The position numbers and the translations under genes are program-made. A stretch of 63,246 nucleotides of DNA. Origin: JAFGMQ01 sp036733345 (GTDB taxonomy: Bacteria > Desulfobacterota > DSM-4660 > Desulfatiglandales > Desulfatiglandaceae). The stretch lies in NCBI GenBank assembly GCA_036733345.1, contig DAINAR010000014.1, positions 1 through 63,246 on the forward strand. The letters run 5' to 3'. Shown here piece by piece: positions 17,296 through 26,831 of the stretch; within the stretch, counting starts at the first letter, position 1; every line of letters begins with the position of its first letter. The notes below the pieces were generated by a model. It worked only from the letters and a program-made list of their open reading frames with translations. It was not told where the DNA came from and did not search any database.

Positions 17296-18309
17296 GTGAA
17301 CATGGAACAACGTCGCAGGGAAAGGATAGACCGGGGTGTAAAAGTACGTTCTGACGGACTTTACGCTCTCATGTCCTGGCGCGAACTGTCTTATCTGACG
17401 GTGCCGAGACTGGTATTGATTGTAGGGATGCTGATATTGCCCTTTATAATGCCGGGCATGTACTGGCAAAGGGTTATTTCTATTGTCTGCATTTACGCAC
17501 TTCTGGCGCTCAGCTTTGATTTCCTGGCTCATTATGTTGGGCTGGTTTCTCTTGGAGGGGCATTTTTTATTGGAACGGGGGGATACCTGACAGCCATTTT
17601 TAACACCTCTTTTGGTTTCCCCCCGTATTTAAGTATTCCAATAGCCACAATACTCGGTGGGATAATATGTACATTATTACTGCTCCCATGCCTTCCTTTG
17701 CGGGGGGTATATTTTGCAATTGTCACCCTCATGTATCCATTAGTTCTGGCAAGAATCATAGAGGCGATGGATATTCTCGGTGGCACAGACGGCATAATGG
17801 GCATAGATGATTTTCCCAACAGATGGGTTGAACAGTATCTTGTCATTGCGGTAGTGCTTTTGATCCTGTTCGGTTTGAGAAGGCTTGTAAACCTTGATTT
17901 GGGGTTGGTATTCCGTGGTGTTAAGGATAATGATCAGGCTGTAAGGGCATCAGGGATGAGCATTACCAACTATAAGGCATTGGCTGTTTTTATTGCATCT
18001 GCAATGGGTTGTCTGGGTGGTGCCTGTTTAGTCCATATATACATGTGGACAGGTCTTTCTCTGTTTGCGCTTGATTTTTCCATTCTTCCTATTGCCGCTA
18101 CTGTTATCGGAGGTGCGGGCACCCTGGTAGGCCCTGTATTAGGCTGCCTTATCCTGGTGCCCGTCTCCGAATTGCTGCGTGAGTTCGGTACACTGCGTAT
18201 TGTTTTCTACTCGATCATATTGGTCGGGTTTATCGTATTCCGGAGCGAGGGAATTATGGTCTATGGCCAGAGGAAATATCATCAGTTTGAAAGGTGGACC
18301 AAAGTATGA
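17296..18309 (+). CDS. livM: Branched-chain amino acid-type ABC permease LivM
   Basis: This 337-residue permease carries a roughly 35-residue hydrophilic leader, then about nine membrane spans. The LivM signature is seen as FDFLAHYVGLVSLGGAFFIG and the loop as FRGVKDNDQAVRASGMSI. It forms the heterodimeric channel with LivH. The GTG start at 17296 is close to an alternative ATG at 17302. The gene ends in an ATGA overlap with livG, implying translational coupling. Confidence 0.9.
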   Translation: MNMEQRRRERIDRGVKVRSDGLYALMSWRELSYLTVPRLVLIVGMLILPFIMPGMYWQRVISIVCIYALLALSFDFLAHYVGLVSLGGAFFIGTGGYLTAIFNTSFGFPPYLSIPIATILGGIICTLLLLPCLPLRGVYFAIVTLMYPLVLARIIEAMDILGGTDGIMGIDDFPNRWVEQYLVIAVVLLILFGLRRLVNLDLGLVFRGVKDNDQAVRASGMSITNYKALAVFIASAMGCLGGACLVHIYMWTGLSLFALDFSILPIAATVIGGAGTLVGPVLGCLILVPVSELLREFGTLRIVFYSIILVGFIVFRSEGIMVYGQRKYHQFERWTKV

Positions 18310-19094
18310 ACAAGGAAGCTATCCTTCAAGTCAGAGATGCAACAAAGGCCTTTGGCGGCGTTCTTGCATTGAACAGGGTAAGTTTTGATCTTTATGAGGG
18401 TGAAATTCTGGGTATCATCGGCCCTAATGGTTCAGGCAAGACCACCTTGATAAATTGCATTACGGGATTTATCAAGATGACATCCGGCAAGATAAGTTTC
18501 AGGGGCAAGAATATTACAGGCAAGCCTGCACATAAGATTGCCGACATGGGGGTTACAAGAACTTTCCAGATAATGAGACCGTATTACAGCATGCCTGCAT
18601 ACAAGAATCTTGTTATCCCGCTTTTCTCACCTCGTGCAAAACGTACCGGAGGCTGGAGAGGGGGCGGCAAGCTCGGAGACCGTGATACGGTAAGTATTGA
18701 TATACTGGAGGAAATCGGATTTGAGCGTGATTCATATGTGCCTTACAAATTGGCATCAACACTTCCGACCGGATATCTTAAAAGACTTGAACTTGCCAGA
18801 TGTCTTGCTTTAAAGCCTGAAATGATTCTGTGTGATGAGGTTTTTTCGGGTTTGAGCATGAGTGAGATTGCAAGCATGCTGCCTTTGATTGAACGTCTCC
18901 AGATGGCCGGAATCACACTGATCATGATAGAACACAGGTTGCGTGAACTATTCTCGGTTGCAAACCGTGTGATGGTGCTGAACTTTGGAGAGAAACTCAT
19001 TGAGGGTGTACCTGAGGAAGTCATTGAAGATGAAAAGGTCAAGGAGGCCTATTTCGGATCTGAGGAGGCAAAGGAGGTCATGGACCATGCTTGA
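18306..19094 (+). CDS. livG: Liv-type ABC ATPase LivG
   Basis: This 262-residue ATPase powers the transporter. Walker A is GPNGSGKTT. The LivG-type insertion around TRTFQIMRPYYSMPAYKNL follows, and Walker B is MILCDEVFSGL. The signature motif between them reads LPTGYLKRLELAR, an unusual form of the LSGGQ/LSYGQ loop with few glycines. The ATG at 18306 overlaps the livM stop, and the reading frame overlaps livF by 8 bases. The weak signature loop is notable but the rest of the ATPase core is normal. Confidence 0.88.
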   Translation: MNKEAILQVRDATKAFGGVLALNRVSFDLYEGEILGIIGPNGSGKTTLINCITGFIKMTSGKISFRGKNITGKPAHKIADMGVTRTFQIMRPYYSMPAYKNLVIPLFSPRAKRTGGWRGGGKLGDRDTVSIDILEEIGFERDSYVPYKLASTLPTGYLKRLELARCLALKPEMILCDEVFSGLSMSEIASMLPLIERLQMAGITLIMIEHRLRELFSVANRVMVLNFGEKLIEGVPEEVIEDEKVKEAYFGSEEAKEVMDHA

Positions 19095-19833
19095 GGCTGC
19101 CAACCTGATGGTGTTTTATGAGAATATGCTTGCACTGAATAACGTGAGCATTAGATGCAGAAAAAATGAAATAGTTGGAGTCTTCGGGGCCAATAGTGCC
19201 GGCAAATCCACGCTTATGTATACACTGTCCGGGATAATGGAAGATATCAGAAAGAAGGAGCAAATGGCCGGCGGTGAGAGGATTACAGTGCTTGGAGAGA
19301 TTCATTACCTTGATAAGGATATATCGCGCGTTAAACCAAGCCAGCGGGCTAAACTTGGAATTGTTCTTTGCCCTGAGAGACGCAGGATTTTTACTGAAAG
19401 CAATGTTTTGGAAAATCTCCGGATAGGTGCTTATCTGGCTTCCAAATCCCAGGCAAAGGAGACTCTTGATTATATATTTAAGTTGTTTCCAGCACTTGAA
19501 AAGCTGAAAAAAAGGCTCGGAGGGTTTTTAAGCGGAGGAGAGCAGCAGATGCTGGCTATCGGCAGGGCACTTATGGCACAGCCTAAAATTCTGTTGCTTG
19601 ATGAACCTTTAATGGGATTGAGTCCACTTATACAGACAATACTTGTCCGTGCGATTAAGGGGATTCGCGATGATACGGGGATTTCTATTATTATCACAGA
19701 GCAGTATGCACGGCCAGTCTTTCCTATTGTTGATTATGCGTTTATTCTGGAAAACGGCGCTGCAGTTCTGGAAGGATCAAAGGAAGAGCTGATGGATAAT
19801 CCGGATGTACGGGCAGCCTATTTCGGAGTTTAA
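19087..19833 (+). CDS. livF: Liv-type ABC ATPase LivF
   Basis: This 248-residue second ATPase has Walker A GANSAGKST, signature LSGGEQQMLAIGRAL and Walker B ILLLDEPLMGLSP. The start ATG at 19087 follows an AAGGAGGTC ribosome site and overlaps the livG stop by 8 bases. Compared with most LivF proteins it carries a short insertion after residue 50 (MEDIRKKEQMAGGERITVLG). It closes the ATPase pair. Confidence 0.9.
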   Translation: MLEAANLMVFYENMLALNNVSIRCRKNEIVGVFGANSAGKSTLMYTLSGIMEDIRKKEQMAGGERITVLGEIHYLDKDISRVKPSQRAKLGIVLCPERRRIFTESNVLENLRIGAYLASKSQAKETLDYIFKLFPALEKLKKRLGGFLSGGEQQMLAIGRALMAQPKILLLDEPLMGLSPLIQTILVRAIKGIRDDTGISIIITEQYARPVFPIVDYAFILENGAAVLEGSKEELMDNPDVRAAYFGV

Positions 19834-19925
19834 AAATAGAGACAACCATGATGCTGGAATATGAGTTTTGCATTACCCGATGATGATTCATGTTAGAAGT
19901 CATTATGAGAGGAGCAGGGTGGGTC

Positions 19926-21587
19926 ATGAAAAGTAGCGACATAGAATTAGAAAAAGAGTTGACCTTTACTCGATTTGACAGAATGAGTGAACTTTACCCT
20001 GATAGGACTGCTGTCCTTTATATAGGAGAAAAGTTTTCTTATTCACGTTTAAGGGATTTGAGTGAAAGGTTTTCCGGAGCACTTGCTGATATTGGTGTCA
20101 ATAAGGGTGATCGCGTCATGGTATATATATCCAACTGCGTTCAGTGGATCATAGCCTTTTTAGGCATCCAGAGGCTTGGAGCAGTTCTTGTCCCTGTTTC
20201 ACCAATCTATACATCATTTGAAATAGAATATATGATCAAGGACGCAGGAGTGGAGACGGTTATCTGCCTGGATACAAATTTTGGTTATGTAAAGGAAGTC
20301 TTAGATAATACAGGGCTCAAGAGAATTATTGTAACAAATCTGGTGGATCTTCTCCCATTCTGGAAAAGATTTCTGGGTGTGCTTTTTGATAAGATCCCAT
20401 ACGGGAAGGTTGAAAAAAACAGTCATGTATATTCATTCAGGTCACTCTTGAAACACCACCCTTTGAAATCTACTGTAAATATAGATCCATGGAAGGATCT
20501 TTCGTATATCCTTTATACAGGAGGCACAACAGGTTTTCCAAAAGGGGTTCCGGGCAACCATATTGGAATGACATCATATGTCAATGATGTAACCGAGGAT
20601 GTAGGCGGAAGTTATCTAAAAGAGGGGGAAGATGTATATATTGCAGTAAACCCGCTTTTTCATATCATGGCGCTGGGCCTTTGCATGGCAATCGGACTGA
20701 ACAAGGGCAATACAACATTGCTAATGCCCATGCCACATGTTGATGCAATACTTGAGACCATACAGGTATATAAGGCACGCTGGATGCTTGGAGTTCCTGC
20801 ACTTTACCGGATGATGCTTGAAAATGACCGCATTGATTACTATGATCTTGGTTCGCTTATATACTGTTATTGCGGAGGAGATGTCCTGCCTGCTGAGGTC
20901 TACAAGCGATGGAAGGATCGGTATGGCGTGCCCATTCATCAGGTATATGGTTCAACTGAAGCCGGACATGTCAGTTACAGCCGTCTTGACAGGGAACCCA
21001 AACCAAACAGCATTGGGTTGCCATTAAAAAGCAGACAATGCATTGTAGTGGATCCTGAAACCCTGGAGCCGATGCCTGTTGGGGAAAGCGGTGAACTCCT
21101 GGTAACTTCACCTTATTCGGTTAAAGAATATTTGAATAAACCGGAAGAGACAGAACGTTCTTATGTAGATATTAATGGTACGATATATTATCGGATGGGT
21201 GATTTCGTTTTGCAGGATGCTGAAGGAGATCTTGTTTATGTGGAACGCTCTGCGGACATAATTAAGCATAAAGGGTACCGTGTTTCAGCCTCGGAGGTTG
21301 AGGCCGTTCTTCAGGATCATCCAACGGTGATCGGGGCATGTGTAGTGGGAATTGCCGATCCAAAAGTCGGTGAAAGAATAAAGGCCATCGTTGTGCTGAA
21401 GGAAGATGCCAGAGGTGTAGGAGGCAACGATTTGACCAAATGGTGCCGTGAAAGGCTTGCTTCATACAAGGTTCCCAGCTATATTGAGTTCAGAGATATG
21501 TTGCCCAAGTCCAAGGTTGGTAAACTCCTGAGAAGGGAGATCCGGGATGAGGAACGTCGGAAGGGTCCTTCCAAGAATAAGAAGTAG
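19926..21587 (+). CDS. AMP-forming acyl-CoA synthetase
   Basis: This 553-residue enzyme of the ANL superfamily activates a carboxylic acid to its CoA thioester by way of an acyl-adenylate. Motifs are the P-loop YTGGTTGFPKG (about residues 201-211), YGSTEAGH, YRMGDF and the C-terminal lysine region KSKVGKLLRR. The ATG at 19926 is preferred over an upstream start at 19890 because the extra residues have no counterpart in the family. It lies 92 bases after livF, so import and activation of the same acid are probably linked. Fatty or aromatic acids are both possible. Confidence 0.88.
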   Translation: MKSSDIELEKELTFTRFDRMSELYPDRTAVLYIGEKFSYSRLRDLSERFSGALADIGVNKGDRVMVYISNCVQWIIAFLGIQRLGAVLVPVSPIYTSFEIEYMIKDAGVETVICLDTNFGYVKEVLDNTGLKRIIVTNLVDLLPFWKRFLGVLFDKIPYGKVEKNSHVYSFRSLLKHHPLKSTVNIDPWKDLSYILYTGGTTGFPKGVPGNHIGMTSYVNDVTEDVGGSYLKEGEDVYIAVNPLFHIMALGLCMAIGLNKGNTTLLMPMPHVDAILETIQVYKARWMLGVPALYRMMLENDRIDYYDLGSLIYCYCGGDVLPAEVYKRWKDRYGVPIHQVYGSTEAGHVSYSRLDREPKPNSIGLPLKSRQCIVVDPETLEPMPVGESGELLVTSPYSVKEYLNKPEETERSYVDINGTIYYRMGDFVLQDAEGDLVYVERSADIIKHKGYRVSASEVEAVLQDHPTVIGACVVGIADPKVGERIKAIVVLKEDARGVGGNDLTKWCRERLASYKVPSYIEFRDMLPKSKVGKLLRREIRDEERRKGPSKNKK

Positions 21588-21602
21588 AGGAGATATATAT
21601 AA

Positions 21603-22124
21603 ATGGATGAAAGCATACTGAATAATAAGCGGTTACTTGCGGTGGATGATGAACCTGATATCCTTTATACATTAGAGGAATTGCTGGGAGATTTTGAAGG
21701 CCTTGTATTTGATAAGGCAACAGATCATGATACAGGTTATCATCTGCTGAGATCGTGGACATATGACCTTGTTATACTGGATATAATGGGGGTTCGAGGT
21801 TTTGATCTTTTGAATGCTGCCGTCAGCCTGGGTTTTCCTACGGTTATGTTAACAGCACATGCACTTTCAATGGATGCGCTTAAGAAATCAATAGAAATGG
21901 GAGCAAGGGCTTATCTCCCCAAAGAAAAAATGGTTGACATAGTGCCATTTCTTGAAGATGTGTTAAATTTAAAATACCAATCTGCCTGGAAAAGTTTATT
22001 CGAACGTTTGGGCGGCTTTTTTAATGCCAAATTCGGCCCTCAATGGCAGAGAGATGAAAAGTCCTTCTGGGAAGAGGTTGTTTCAGGAAAATATGAGCCT
22101 GCACCGGTTATTCTGAAGAAATAA
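21603..22124 (+). CDS. Receiver-domain response regulator with C-terminal tail
   Basis: This 173-residue protein is a CheY-like receiver with acidic pocket VDDEPD, phospho-acceptor VILDIMG (about residue 60), switch Thr in MLTAH and Lys in YLPKEK. It has a roughly 50-residue tail of unknown role (FGPQWQRDEKSFWEEV) and no DNA-binding domain. It is 15 bases after the acyl-CoA synthetase with a GGAG ribosome site, hence likely cotranscribed. Its kinase cannot be identified; the one at 11580 is the nearest candidate. Confidence 0.85.
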   Translation: MDESILNNKRLLAVDDEPDILYTLEELLGDFEGLVFDKATDHDTGYHLLRSWTYDLVILDIMGVRGFDLLNAAVSLGFPTVMLTAHALSMDALKKSIEMGARAYLPKEKMVDIVPFLEDVLNLKYQSAWKSLFERLGGFFNAKFGPQWQRDEKSFWEEVVSGKYEPAPVILKK

Positions 22125-22316
22125 TTTTTTAAATTAATTGCCTGTTACTGTTCAAATATTGCCGTCCTGGTAAATAAATGATCTTATACCTCAAATTCGA
22201 GGGTTCATATAAAAATATAAATAAGCATCAATTAATTAAAGATACAGGGGCTTTTTTAAAGTAAAATACTATGAAAGTGAAAGCTTTAATCATGTTTAAT
22301 CTCTACGGGTTTAATT

Positions 22317-22434
22317 CCCCGAAGCTAGCTTCGTCTTGTCATCCCGGACTTGATCCGGGATCCAGTCAAGCATGTTTCTGGATTCCGGCTTTCGCCGGAA
22401 TGACGGTTGATACCCCGTAGCTTGCTGCGGGGTA
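22317..22434. repeat. Intergenic dispersed palindromic repeat
   Basis: A cluster of nested palindromes lies in the 409-base gap before the nitroreductase: CGAAGCTAGCTTCG (22320-22333), TCCCGGACTTGATCCGGGA (22342-22360), ATTCCGGCTTTCGCCGGAAT (22382-22401) and CCCCGTAGCTTGCTGCGGGG (22413-22432). This is the common 'GTCATCCCGGA...GGAATGAC' type of proteobacterial intergenic repeat. Related degenerate pieces lie near 44100 and 51575. The rest of the gap is AT-rich and otherwise featureless. Confidence 0.8.
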
Positions 22435-22533
22435 GTTCATTTTAGGCTTGCCAAATGTAGCTTATCAATATAACTATCTGATAAAATAAGAAAAATAGCT
22501 TGATATTCATTTAGATATTAATGGAGGGAAAAT

Positions 22534-23106
22534 ATGGAGGTTTTAACTGCTATTAAAGAGAGAAGAAGTTGCAGGAATTTTCTGCCTGAAGCGGTTAGTG
22601 AAGAGACTATTGAAAAAATTCTTGAAGCCGCTGTCTGGGCTCCTTCTCCACTGAATACCCAGCCCTGGGAATTCATAGTTGTCACAAAACAGGATACAAA
22701 AGAGGAACTATTTTATGAGGCTCAGAGGTGCATAAAATGGGGTCTGGAAACAAGCGGGTGGAAATGGCTGGGAAATTACAGGGCAGACTTTTTACAATCC
22801 GCACCCGTCATAATTGCAGTAATAGGGGACCCTAAAAAAACGGGCATTGATGCGTTTCAAGATGAAGGCAAAGTTGGGTATCAGCATGCCTGTGCTGCAG
22901 CAATACAGAATATCCATCTTATGGCTTATGCCCTGGGTCTTGGCAGCCTGTGGTTTACTTTTTTTGACAAAAAAGAAGTAAGGAAAATTCTGAACATTAT
23001 TCCGGAAAAGACTCCGATTGCTCTTATATGCATTGGTAAACCGGCCGGCGAACCGTTACAGACAGCCAGAAAAGATGTGAAGGAAAAAACAACCTATATA
23101 AATTAG
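22534..23106 (+). CDS. Nitroreductase family FMN protein
   Basis: This 190-residue member of the nitroreductase (NfsB/FRP-like) superfamily has the opening IKERRSCRNFLPEAVSEETI, the FMN-contact WAPSPLNTQPWEF and the C-terminal LICIGKPAG. These proteins bind FMN and reduce nitro, quinone or other acceptors with NAD(P)H, and some act on ring systems. A GGAGGGAAA ribosome site precedes the ATG. It is a single-gene unit between two intergenic regions rich in hairpins. Confidence 0.85.
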   Translation: MEVLTAIKERRSCRNFLPEAVSEETIEKILEAAVWAPSPLNTQPWEFIVVTKQDTKEELFYEAQRCIKWGLETSGWKWLGNYRADFLQSAPVIIAVIGDPKKTGIDAFQDEGKVGYQHACAAAIQNIHLMAYALGLGSLWFTFFDKKEVRKILNIIPEKTPIALICIGKPAGEPLQTARKDVKEKTTYIN

Positions 23107-23584
23107 TAGTAAAGGAAGCATACAGTGAGGTTCTTAATGATTCTTCGCTTTTTTTAGTGAAACGTATTATGCGGATTTTGCCAAAAAATAAAGTGAGGCT
23201 CTACCTGCTTTGAGGGTGGAGTCTCACTAAAGATAGACGGCGGAATTATATAAGAAAATAGGCTATAACTTTGTATATCAATAGATGGATGGTTAAATTA
23301 TCGAATAGCTTTACATATTTGAATCCAGGGCGCTTGAAGCAAGCACCCTGTTAGCTATAGGTTCTATAGATTCTGGATAAGCATTTTTGACCATTTTTAA
23401 AAATTAGTTTGACAATTATAGCCTGTTTTTCTAAATTTATATTCAATTGTTAGTATTTGTTAATAGAAAAAATTTTCATTCAATATAGATGGGAGGTGAC
23501 AAAAAGAAAAAAATCTTCATTTATTATTTTTATGATCAAACCATATTAATATGCTCATCACTCAGGTTAAGGAGGTTGGTTAAA
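23107..23584. other. Intergenic region with two strong stem-loops
   Basis: A 14-pair stem with two G-U pairs (23192-23205 with 23215-23228, 9-base loop) and an 11-base stem with one mismatch (23326-23336 with 23340-23350, 3-base loop AAG) lie in this 478-base gap. Neither is followed by a T run, so they are not clear terminators. No open frame fits a gene. An upstream TTG/ATG extension of the binding-protein frame to 23489 is ignored. Confidence 0.55.
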
Positions 23585-24808
23585 ATGAAACGAAGTCATT
23601 TAATGAAATGTTTTATTTTTTTGGGGAGCCTCTTAGCAATAACCTTCATTTTATTGCCTGTTCAGGCTGAAGCTCGGAATATAAAAATAGGTATTATAGA
23701 CTGCTACAGCGGCCCTCCAGCTGTTTACGCAAAGGACGCCCTTAATGGATTTAAAATGGCCCTTGAAGAGATAAACAAGGAGGGGGTTCTGGGCAAGAAG
23801 ATCGAGTTTGATACCCGTGACACAAAATTCAAGGTTGATATAGCGCTCAGCGTGGCAAAAGAGCTTGTGATGAAGGAAGATGTCGATGTCCTTGTTGGTA
23901 CTATCAATAGTGGTGTTGCAATGGCAGTTTCTGACGCGGTTGCCAAGGCCGAAAAAGTCCCCTTTATCGTGTGGATTTCAAAAAGTGAAAGAATAACAGG
24001 AGAAAAGGGGCATCGATATGTTTTTTCGACCGGCGAAAATAGTGCTATGGCAGGCAAGGCTGGCGCCGTTGCATTGTCCAAAAAACCGTATGTGAAGTAC
24101 TGGATTGCGGGGGATGATTATGAATATGGTCATGCTATAGGCGACGCTGCCTGGAGAAATCTAAAGAAAATGAAACCTGATGTTGAATTGATTGGTAAGT
24201 CATGGTGGAAGATTGGTGAGCCTGATTTGGTTCCATATATCACTGCAATTCTTACCGCCAAGCCTGATGCGGTTATATTCTGTACCGGTGGAAAAAGTAT
24301 GACAAACGTACTGAAGGCGATAAAGGCTACAGGAATGGCGGAACAGGTTGCAATCTGGGTTCATTCAGGTACGGATCATGCTGTTCTTAAACCTCTTGGT
24401 CCGGAAGCACCAGAAGGAGTAATGGGCACCATGGACTACCACTTCTATTATCCTGAGACCGAGGCCAATAAGAATTTCGTAAAGAAATATGAGGCCGCAT
24501 ACGGATATTCTCCTGGCTTTCCAGCGTTTCATGGTTATATAACTGGAAAATTTATTGGAGAGGCATACAGAAAAGCGGGATCAACGGATACAGAAAAGTT
24601 TATTGACGCACTGGAGGGGCTAAAGATATCAAGCCCTGCAGGTGAGCTGGAGATGCGTGCCTGTGACCATCAGGTTGTCCTCCCGATGTATCTGGGTGTG
24701 ACAAAAAAGTCTCCTGAATACGACTTTATTATTTCTTCAGATATAATAACTATGACAGGTGACGAGGTTATGCCTACATGTGAGGAAATAGCCGAATCCC
24801 GCAAGTAA
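23585..24808 (+). CDS. Liv-type ABC transporter substrate-binding protein (second system)
   Basis: This 407-residue periplasmic binding protein has a signal peptide (MKRSHLMKCFIFLGSLLA..., cleavage near VQAEA-R) and the family core IKIGIIDCYSGPPAVYAKDA. AAGGAGGTTGG just upstream supports the ATG at 23585; the longer frame from 23489 is not supported. It is only distantly similar to the binding protein at 15090, so the two systems should take up different ligands. A strong hairpin follows the gene (24881-24908), which may raise its message relative to the permease genes. Confidence 0.88.
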   Translation: MKRSHLMKCFIFLGSLLAITFILLPVQAEARNIKIGIIDCYSGPPAVYAKDALNGFKMALEEINKEGVLGKKIEFDTRDTKFKVDIALSVAKELVMKEDVDVLVGTINSGVAMAVSDAVAKAEKVPFIVWISKSERITGEKGHRYVFSTGENSAMAGKAGAVALSKKPYVKYWIAGDDYEYGHAIGDAAWRNLKKMKPDVELIGKSWWKIGEPDLVPYITAILTAKPDAVIFCTGGKSMTNVLKAIKATGMAEQVAIWVHSGTDHAVLKPLGPEAPEGVMGTMDYHFYYPETEANKNFVKKYEAAYGYSPGFPAFHGYITGKFIGEAYRKAGSTDTEKFIDALEGLKISSPAGELEMRACDHQVVLPMYLGVTKKSPEYDFIISSDIITMTGDEVMPTCEEIAESRK

Positions 24809-24880
24809 TCAAGTAGTAATGGAGAGCCCCCTCACAGGCAGGAGAATGAAGGGGGAATTTATTCTATATTAATGTCAAGA

Positions 24881-24908
24881 ACCGGGGAAGGAGTGTATCT
24901 TCCCCGGT
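24881..24908 (+). promoter_or_regulatory. Intercistronic hairpin between binding protein and permease
   Basis: ACCGGGGAAG pairs perfectly with CTTCCCCGGT across an 8-base loop. It lacks a T run. A partial terminator or mRNA 3'-end stabiliser would explain uneven expression of binding protein and membrane subunits, a common arrangement in ABC operons. Confidence 0.55.
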
Positions 24909-24957
24909 GTATAACAATCTTCAATCCGTATTATTAGAGGCAGTAAGATAAGTTAGA

Positions 24958-25854
24958 ATGGAAATTTTGCAGAGCCTGAATATCTCCGCTATTGGCAGTC
25001 ATCTGCTTGTAGGTCTAAGCCGGGCAATGATCCTGTTCATTGTTTCTTCAGGAATGAGTCTTGTGCTTGGTGTGCTCAGAGTCCCTAATGTTGCTCATGG
25101 ATCGTTGTATATGATCGGGGCATTTTCGGCTTTCAGCATTTCTAACCTGCTTGGCGGCGGTTCCATAGGTTTCTGGATGGCTCTAGTCCTATCTCCTTTT
25201 GTAGTGGCCATTATCAGCTTTATTGCAGAGCGATCTCTTTTCTGTCATCTATATGAAAGAGAGCATCTTATGCTCCTGTTATTCACATTTGGCTTGATGC
25301 TTATACTCGGTGATCTGGTAAAGATTTTCTGGGGGGCTGATTACAGGTCAATTATGGCCCCTGTTTTACTAAGAGGCTCTGTATCAATCTTTGACTCGCC
25401 TTTTCCCCGTTATAACCTGTTTCTACTTATTGTGGGTCCGGTAGTAGCAATTCTCCTCTGGCTCTTTTCAAATAAAACGAAGATTGGGAAAATCGCCAGG
25501 GCGGCAGCGGTTGACAGAGAAATGGTTGGCGCTATCGGTATTAATGTAAGCTGGGTATTTGCATTTGCATTCATACTCGGCTGTTTTCTTGCAGGTCTTG
25601 GCGGAGCTTTAGTTTCCCCGACTGTAAGCATTACCCTCGGGATGGATCATGATATAATTATGGAGGCATTTTTAATAGTTGCCATCGGAGGACTGGGAAA
25701 CATGTGGGGCGCGCTTGTGGGATCGCTTATTTTTGGTATTACTCAATCTTTTGGTGTCTTGTTTTTACCTCAGTTTGCAATAGTTTTTCCATATCTTGCA
25801 GTGGTAATTGTCTTGACCTGGCGCCCGAAGGGAATGCTCAAATCCGTGTGGTAA
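24958..25854 (+). CDS. livH: Branched-chain amino acid-type ABC permease LivH (second system)
   Basis: This 298-residue membrane permease has about eight spans. Its signature near the N-terminus is LVLGVLRVPNVAHGSLYMIG, the loop is KIARAAAVDREMVGAIGINV and the C-terminal motif is GGLGNMWGALVGSLIFG. It starts 149 bases after the binding-protein gene, past the hairpin. It pairs with the LivM-like product of the next gene, 13 bases on. Confidence 0.9.
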   Translation: MEILQSLNISAIGSHLLVGLSRAMILFIVSSGMSLVLGVLRVPNVAHGSLYMIGAFSAFSISNLLGGGSIGFWMALVLSPFVVAIISFIAERSLFCHLYEREHLMLLLFTFGLMLILGDLVKIFWGADYRSIMAPVLLRGSVSIFDSPFPRYNLFLLIVGPVVAILLWLFSNKTKIGKIARAAAVDREMVGAIGINVSWVFAFAFILGCFLAGLGGALVSPTVSITLGMDHDIIMEAFLIVAIGGLGNMWGALVGSLIFGITQSFGVLFLPQFAIVFPYLAVVIVLTWRPKGMLKSVW

Positions 25855-25867
25855 ACAGGAGCAGGTT

Positions 25868-26830
25868 TTGTTTAAAGAACATTTTCGAGCGAAATCATTT
25901 TTACCTGTAATTGCATTATTCATTATTCTGCTTTTTCTGCCCGCGGTTATTCCAAGGTTTTATACATACTTGCTTGCCACGATTTTTGTCACCGCTCTTC
26001 TTGCCATGAGTCTTAATATGGTCGTGGGACATGGAGGCCTATTCCAGTTTCATCATGCAGCTTTTTATGGAGTAGGTGCATATGCCATGGCTCTTATCCT
26101 GACAAAAACCTCTCTGCCTGCGTGGATTGCTTTTGTGGCAGCGCCTGTTGCATCGGCATTGGCTGGCCTGCTGATAGGTTTATTCTGTGTTAGGCTGACA
26201 AAACTTTATTTCGGCATGCTTCAGATTTCATTAGGGTCACTTATATGGGCAATAATTTTCAGATGGTACAGTCTGACCAGTGGAGATGATGGAATACATG
26301 GGATAACACTCCCTTCTTTAATATCTTCGACCAAGGGTTCTTACTACTTCATATTAATAGTCCTGGTGATCTGCCTGATAATCATGTATCTGATTTTTAG
26401 ATCACCTTTTGGAGAAACTCTTCAGGCCATTCGCGATAACCCGGATCGATGTGAAGCAGTCGGTATTAATGTCAGACGTCATCAGCTTATTGCCATCGTT
26501 ATAGCTACTTTTTTTGCTGGCATTGCCGGGGTTCTTTTCGTTGTTGTGGAAGGTTCGGTTTTTCCTGATATGATGTTTTGGGTATATTCACTTGAGATAT
26601 TCATGATGTGTCTCCTTGGCGGATGGTTTACATTCGGAGGGCCTATGCTGGGGGCGGCGATAATGGTATCTCTCAGAAGTTTTATCGGGTCCTATACTGA
26701 ATACTGGACTCTAATACTTGGGATCATCCTGATTCTTCTGATCTTTTTCCTCCCTGAAGGTGTTTGGGGTTTTGTTATACAAAAAATCAAGAAGCGGGCA
26801 AAAGGATCTGTTGAAGGAGAAAACGACTAA
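25868..26830 (+). CDS. livM: Branched-chain amino acid-type ABC permease LivM (second system)
   Basis: This 320-residue permease starts with TTG at 25868, placed after a CAGGAGCAGG ribosome site. It lacks the long hydrophilic leader of the first system's LivM. Family elements are LNMVVGHGGLFQFHHAAFYG and IRDNPDRCEAVGINVRRHQL. The C-terminus is short and basic (IQKIKKRAKG). It is followed directly by livG after one base. Confidence 0.9.
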   Translation: MFKEHFRAKSFLPVIALFIILLFLPAVIPRFYTYLLATIFVTALLAMSLNMVVGHGGLFQFHHAAFYGVGAYAMALILTKTSLPAWIAFVAAPVASALAGLLIGLFCVRLTKLYFGMLQISLGSLIWAIIFRWYSLTSGDDGIHGITLPSLISSTKGSYYFILIVLVICLIIMYLIFRSPFGETLQAIRDNPDRCEAVGINVRRHQLIAIVIATFFAGIAGVLFVVVEGSVFPDMMFWVYSLEIFMMCLLGGWFTFGGPMLGAAIMVSLRSFIGSYTEYWTLILGIILILLIFFLPEGVWGFVIQKIKKRAKGSVEGEND

Positions 26831-26831
26831 G

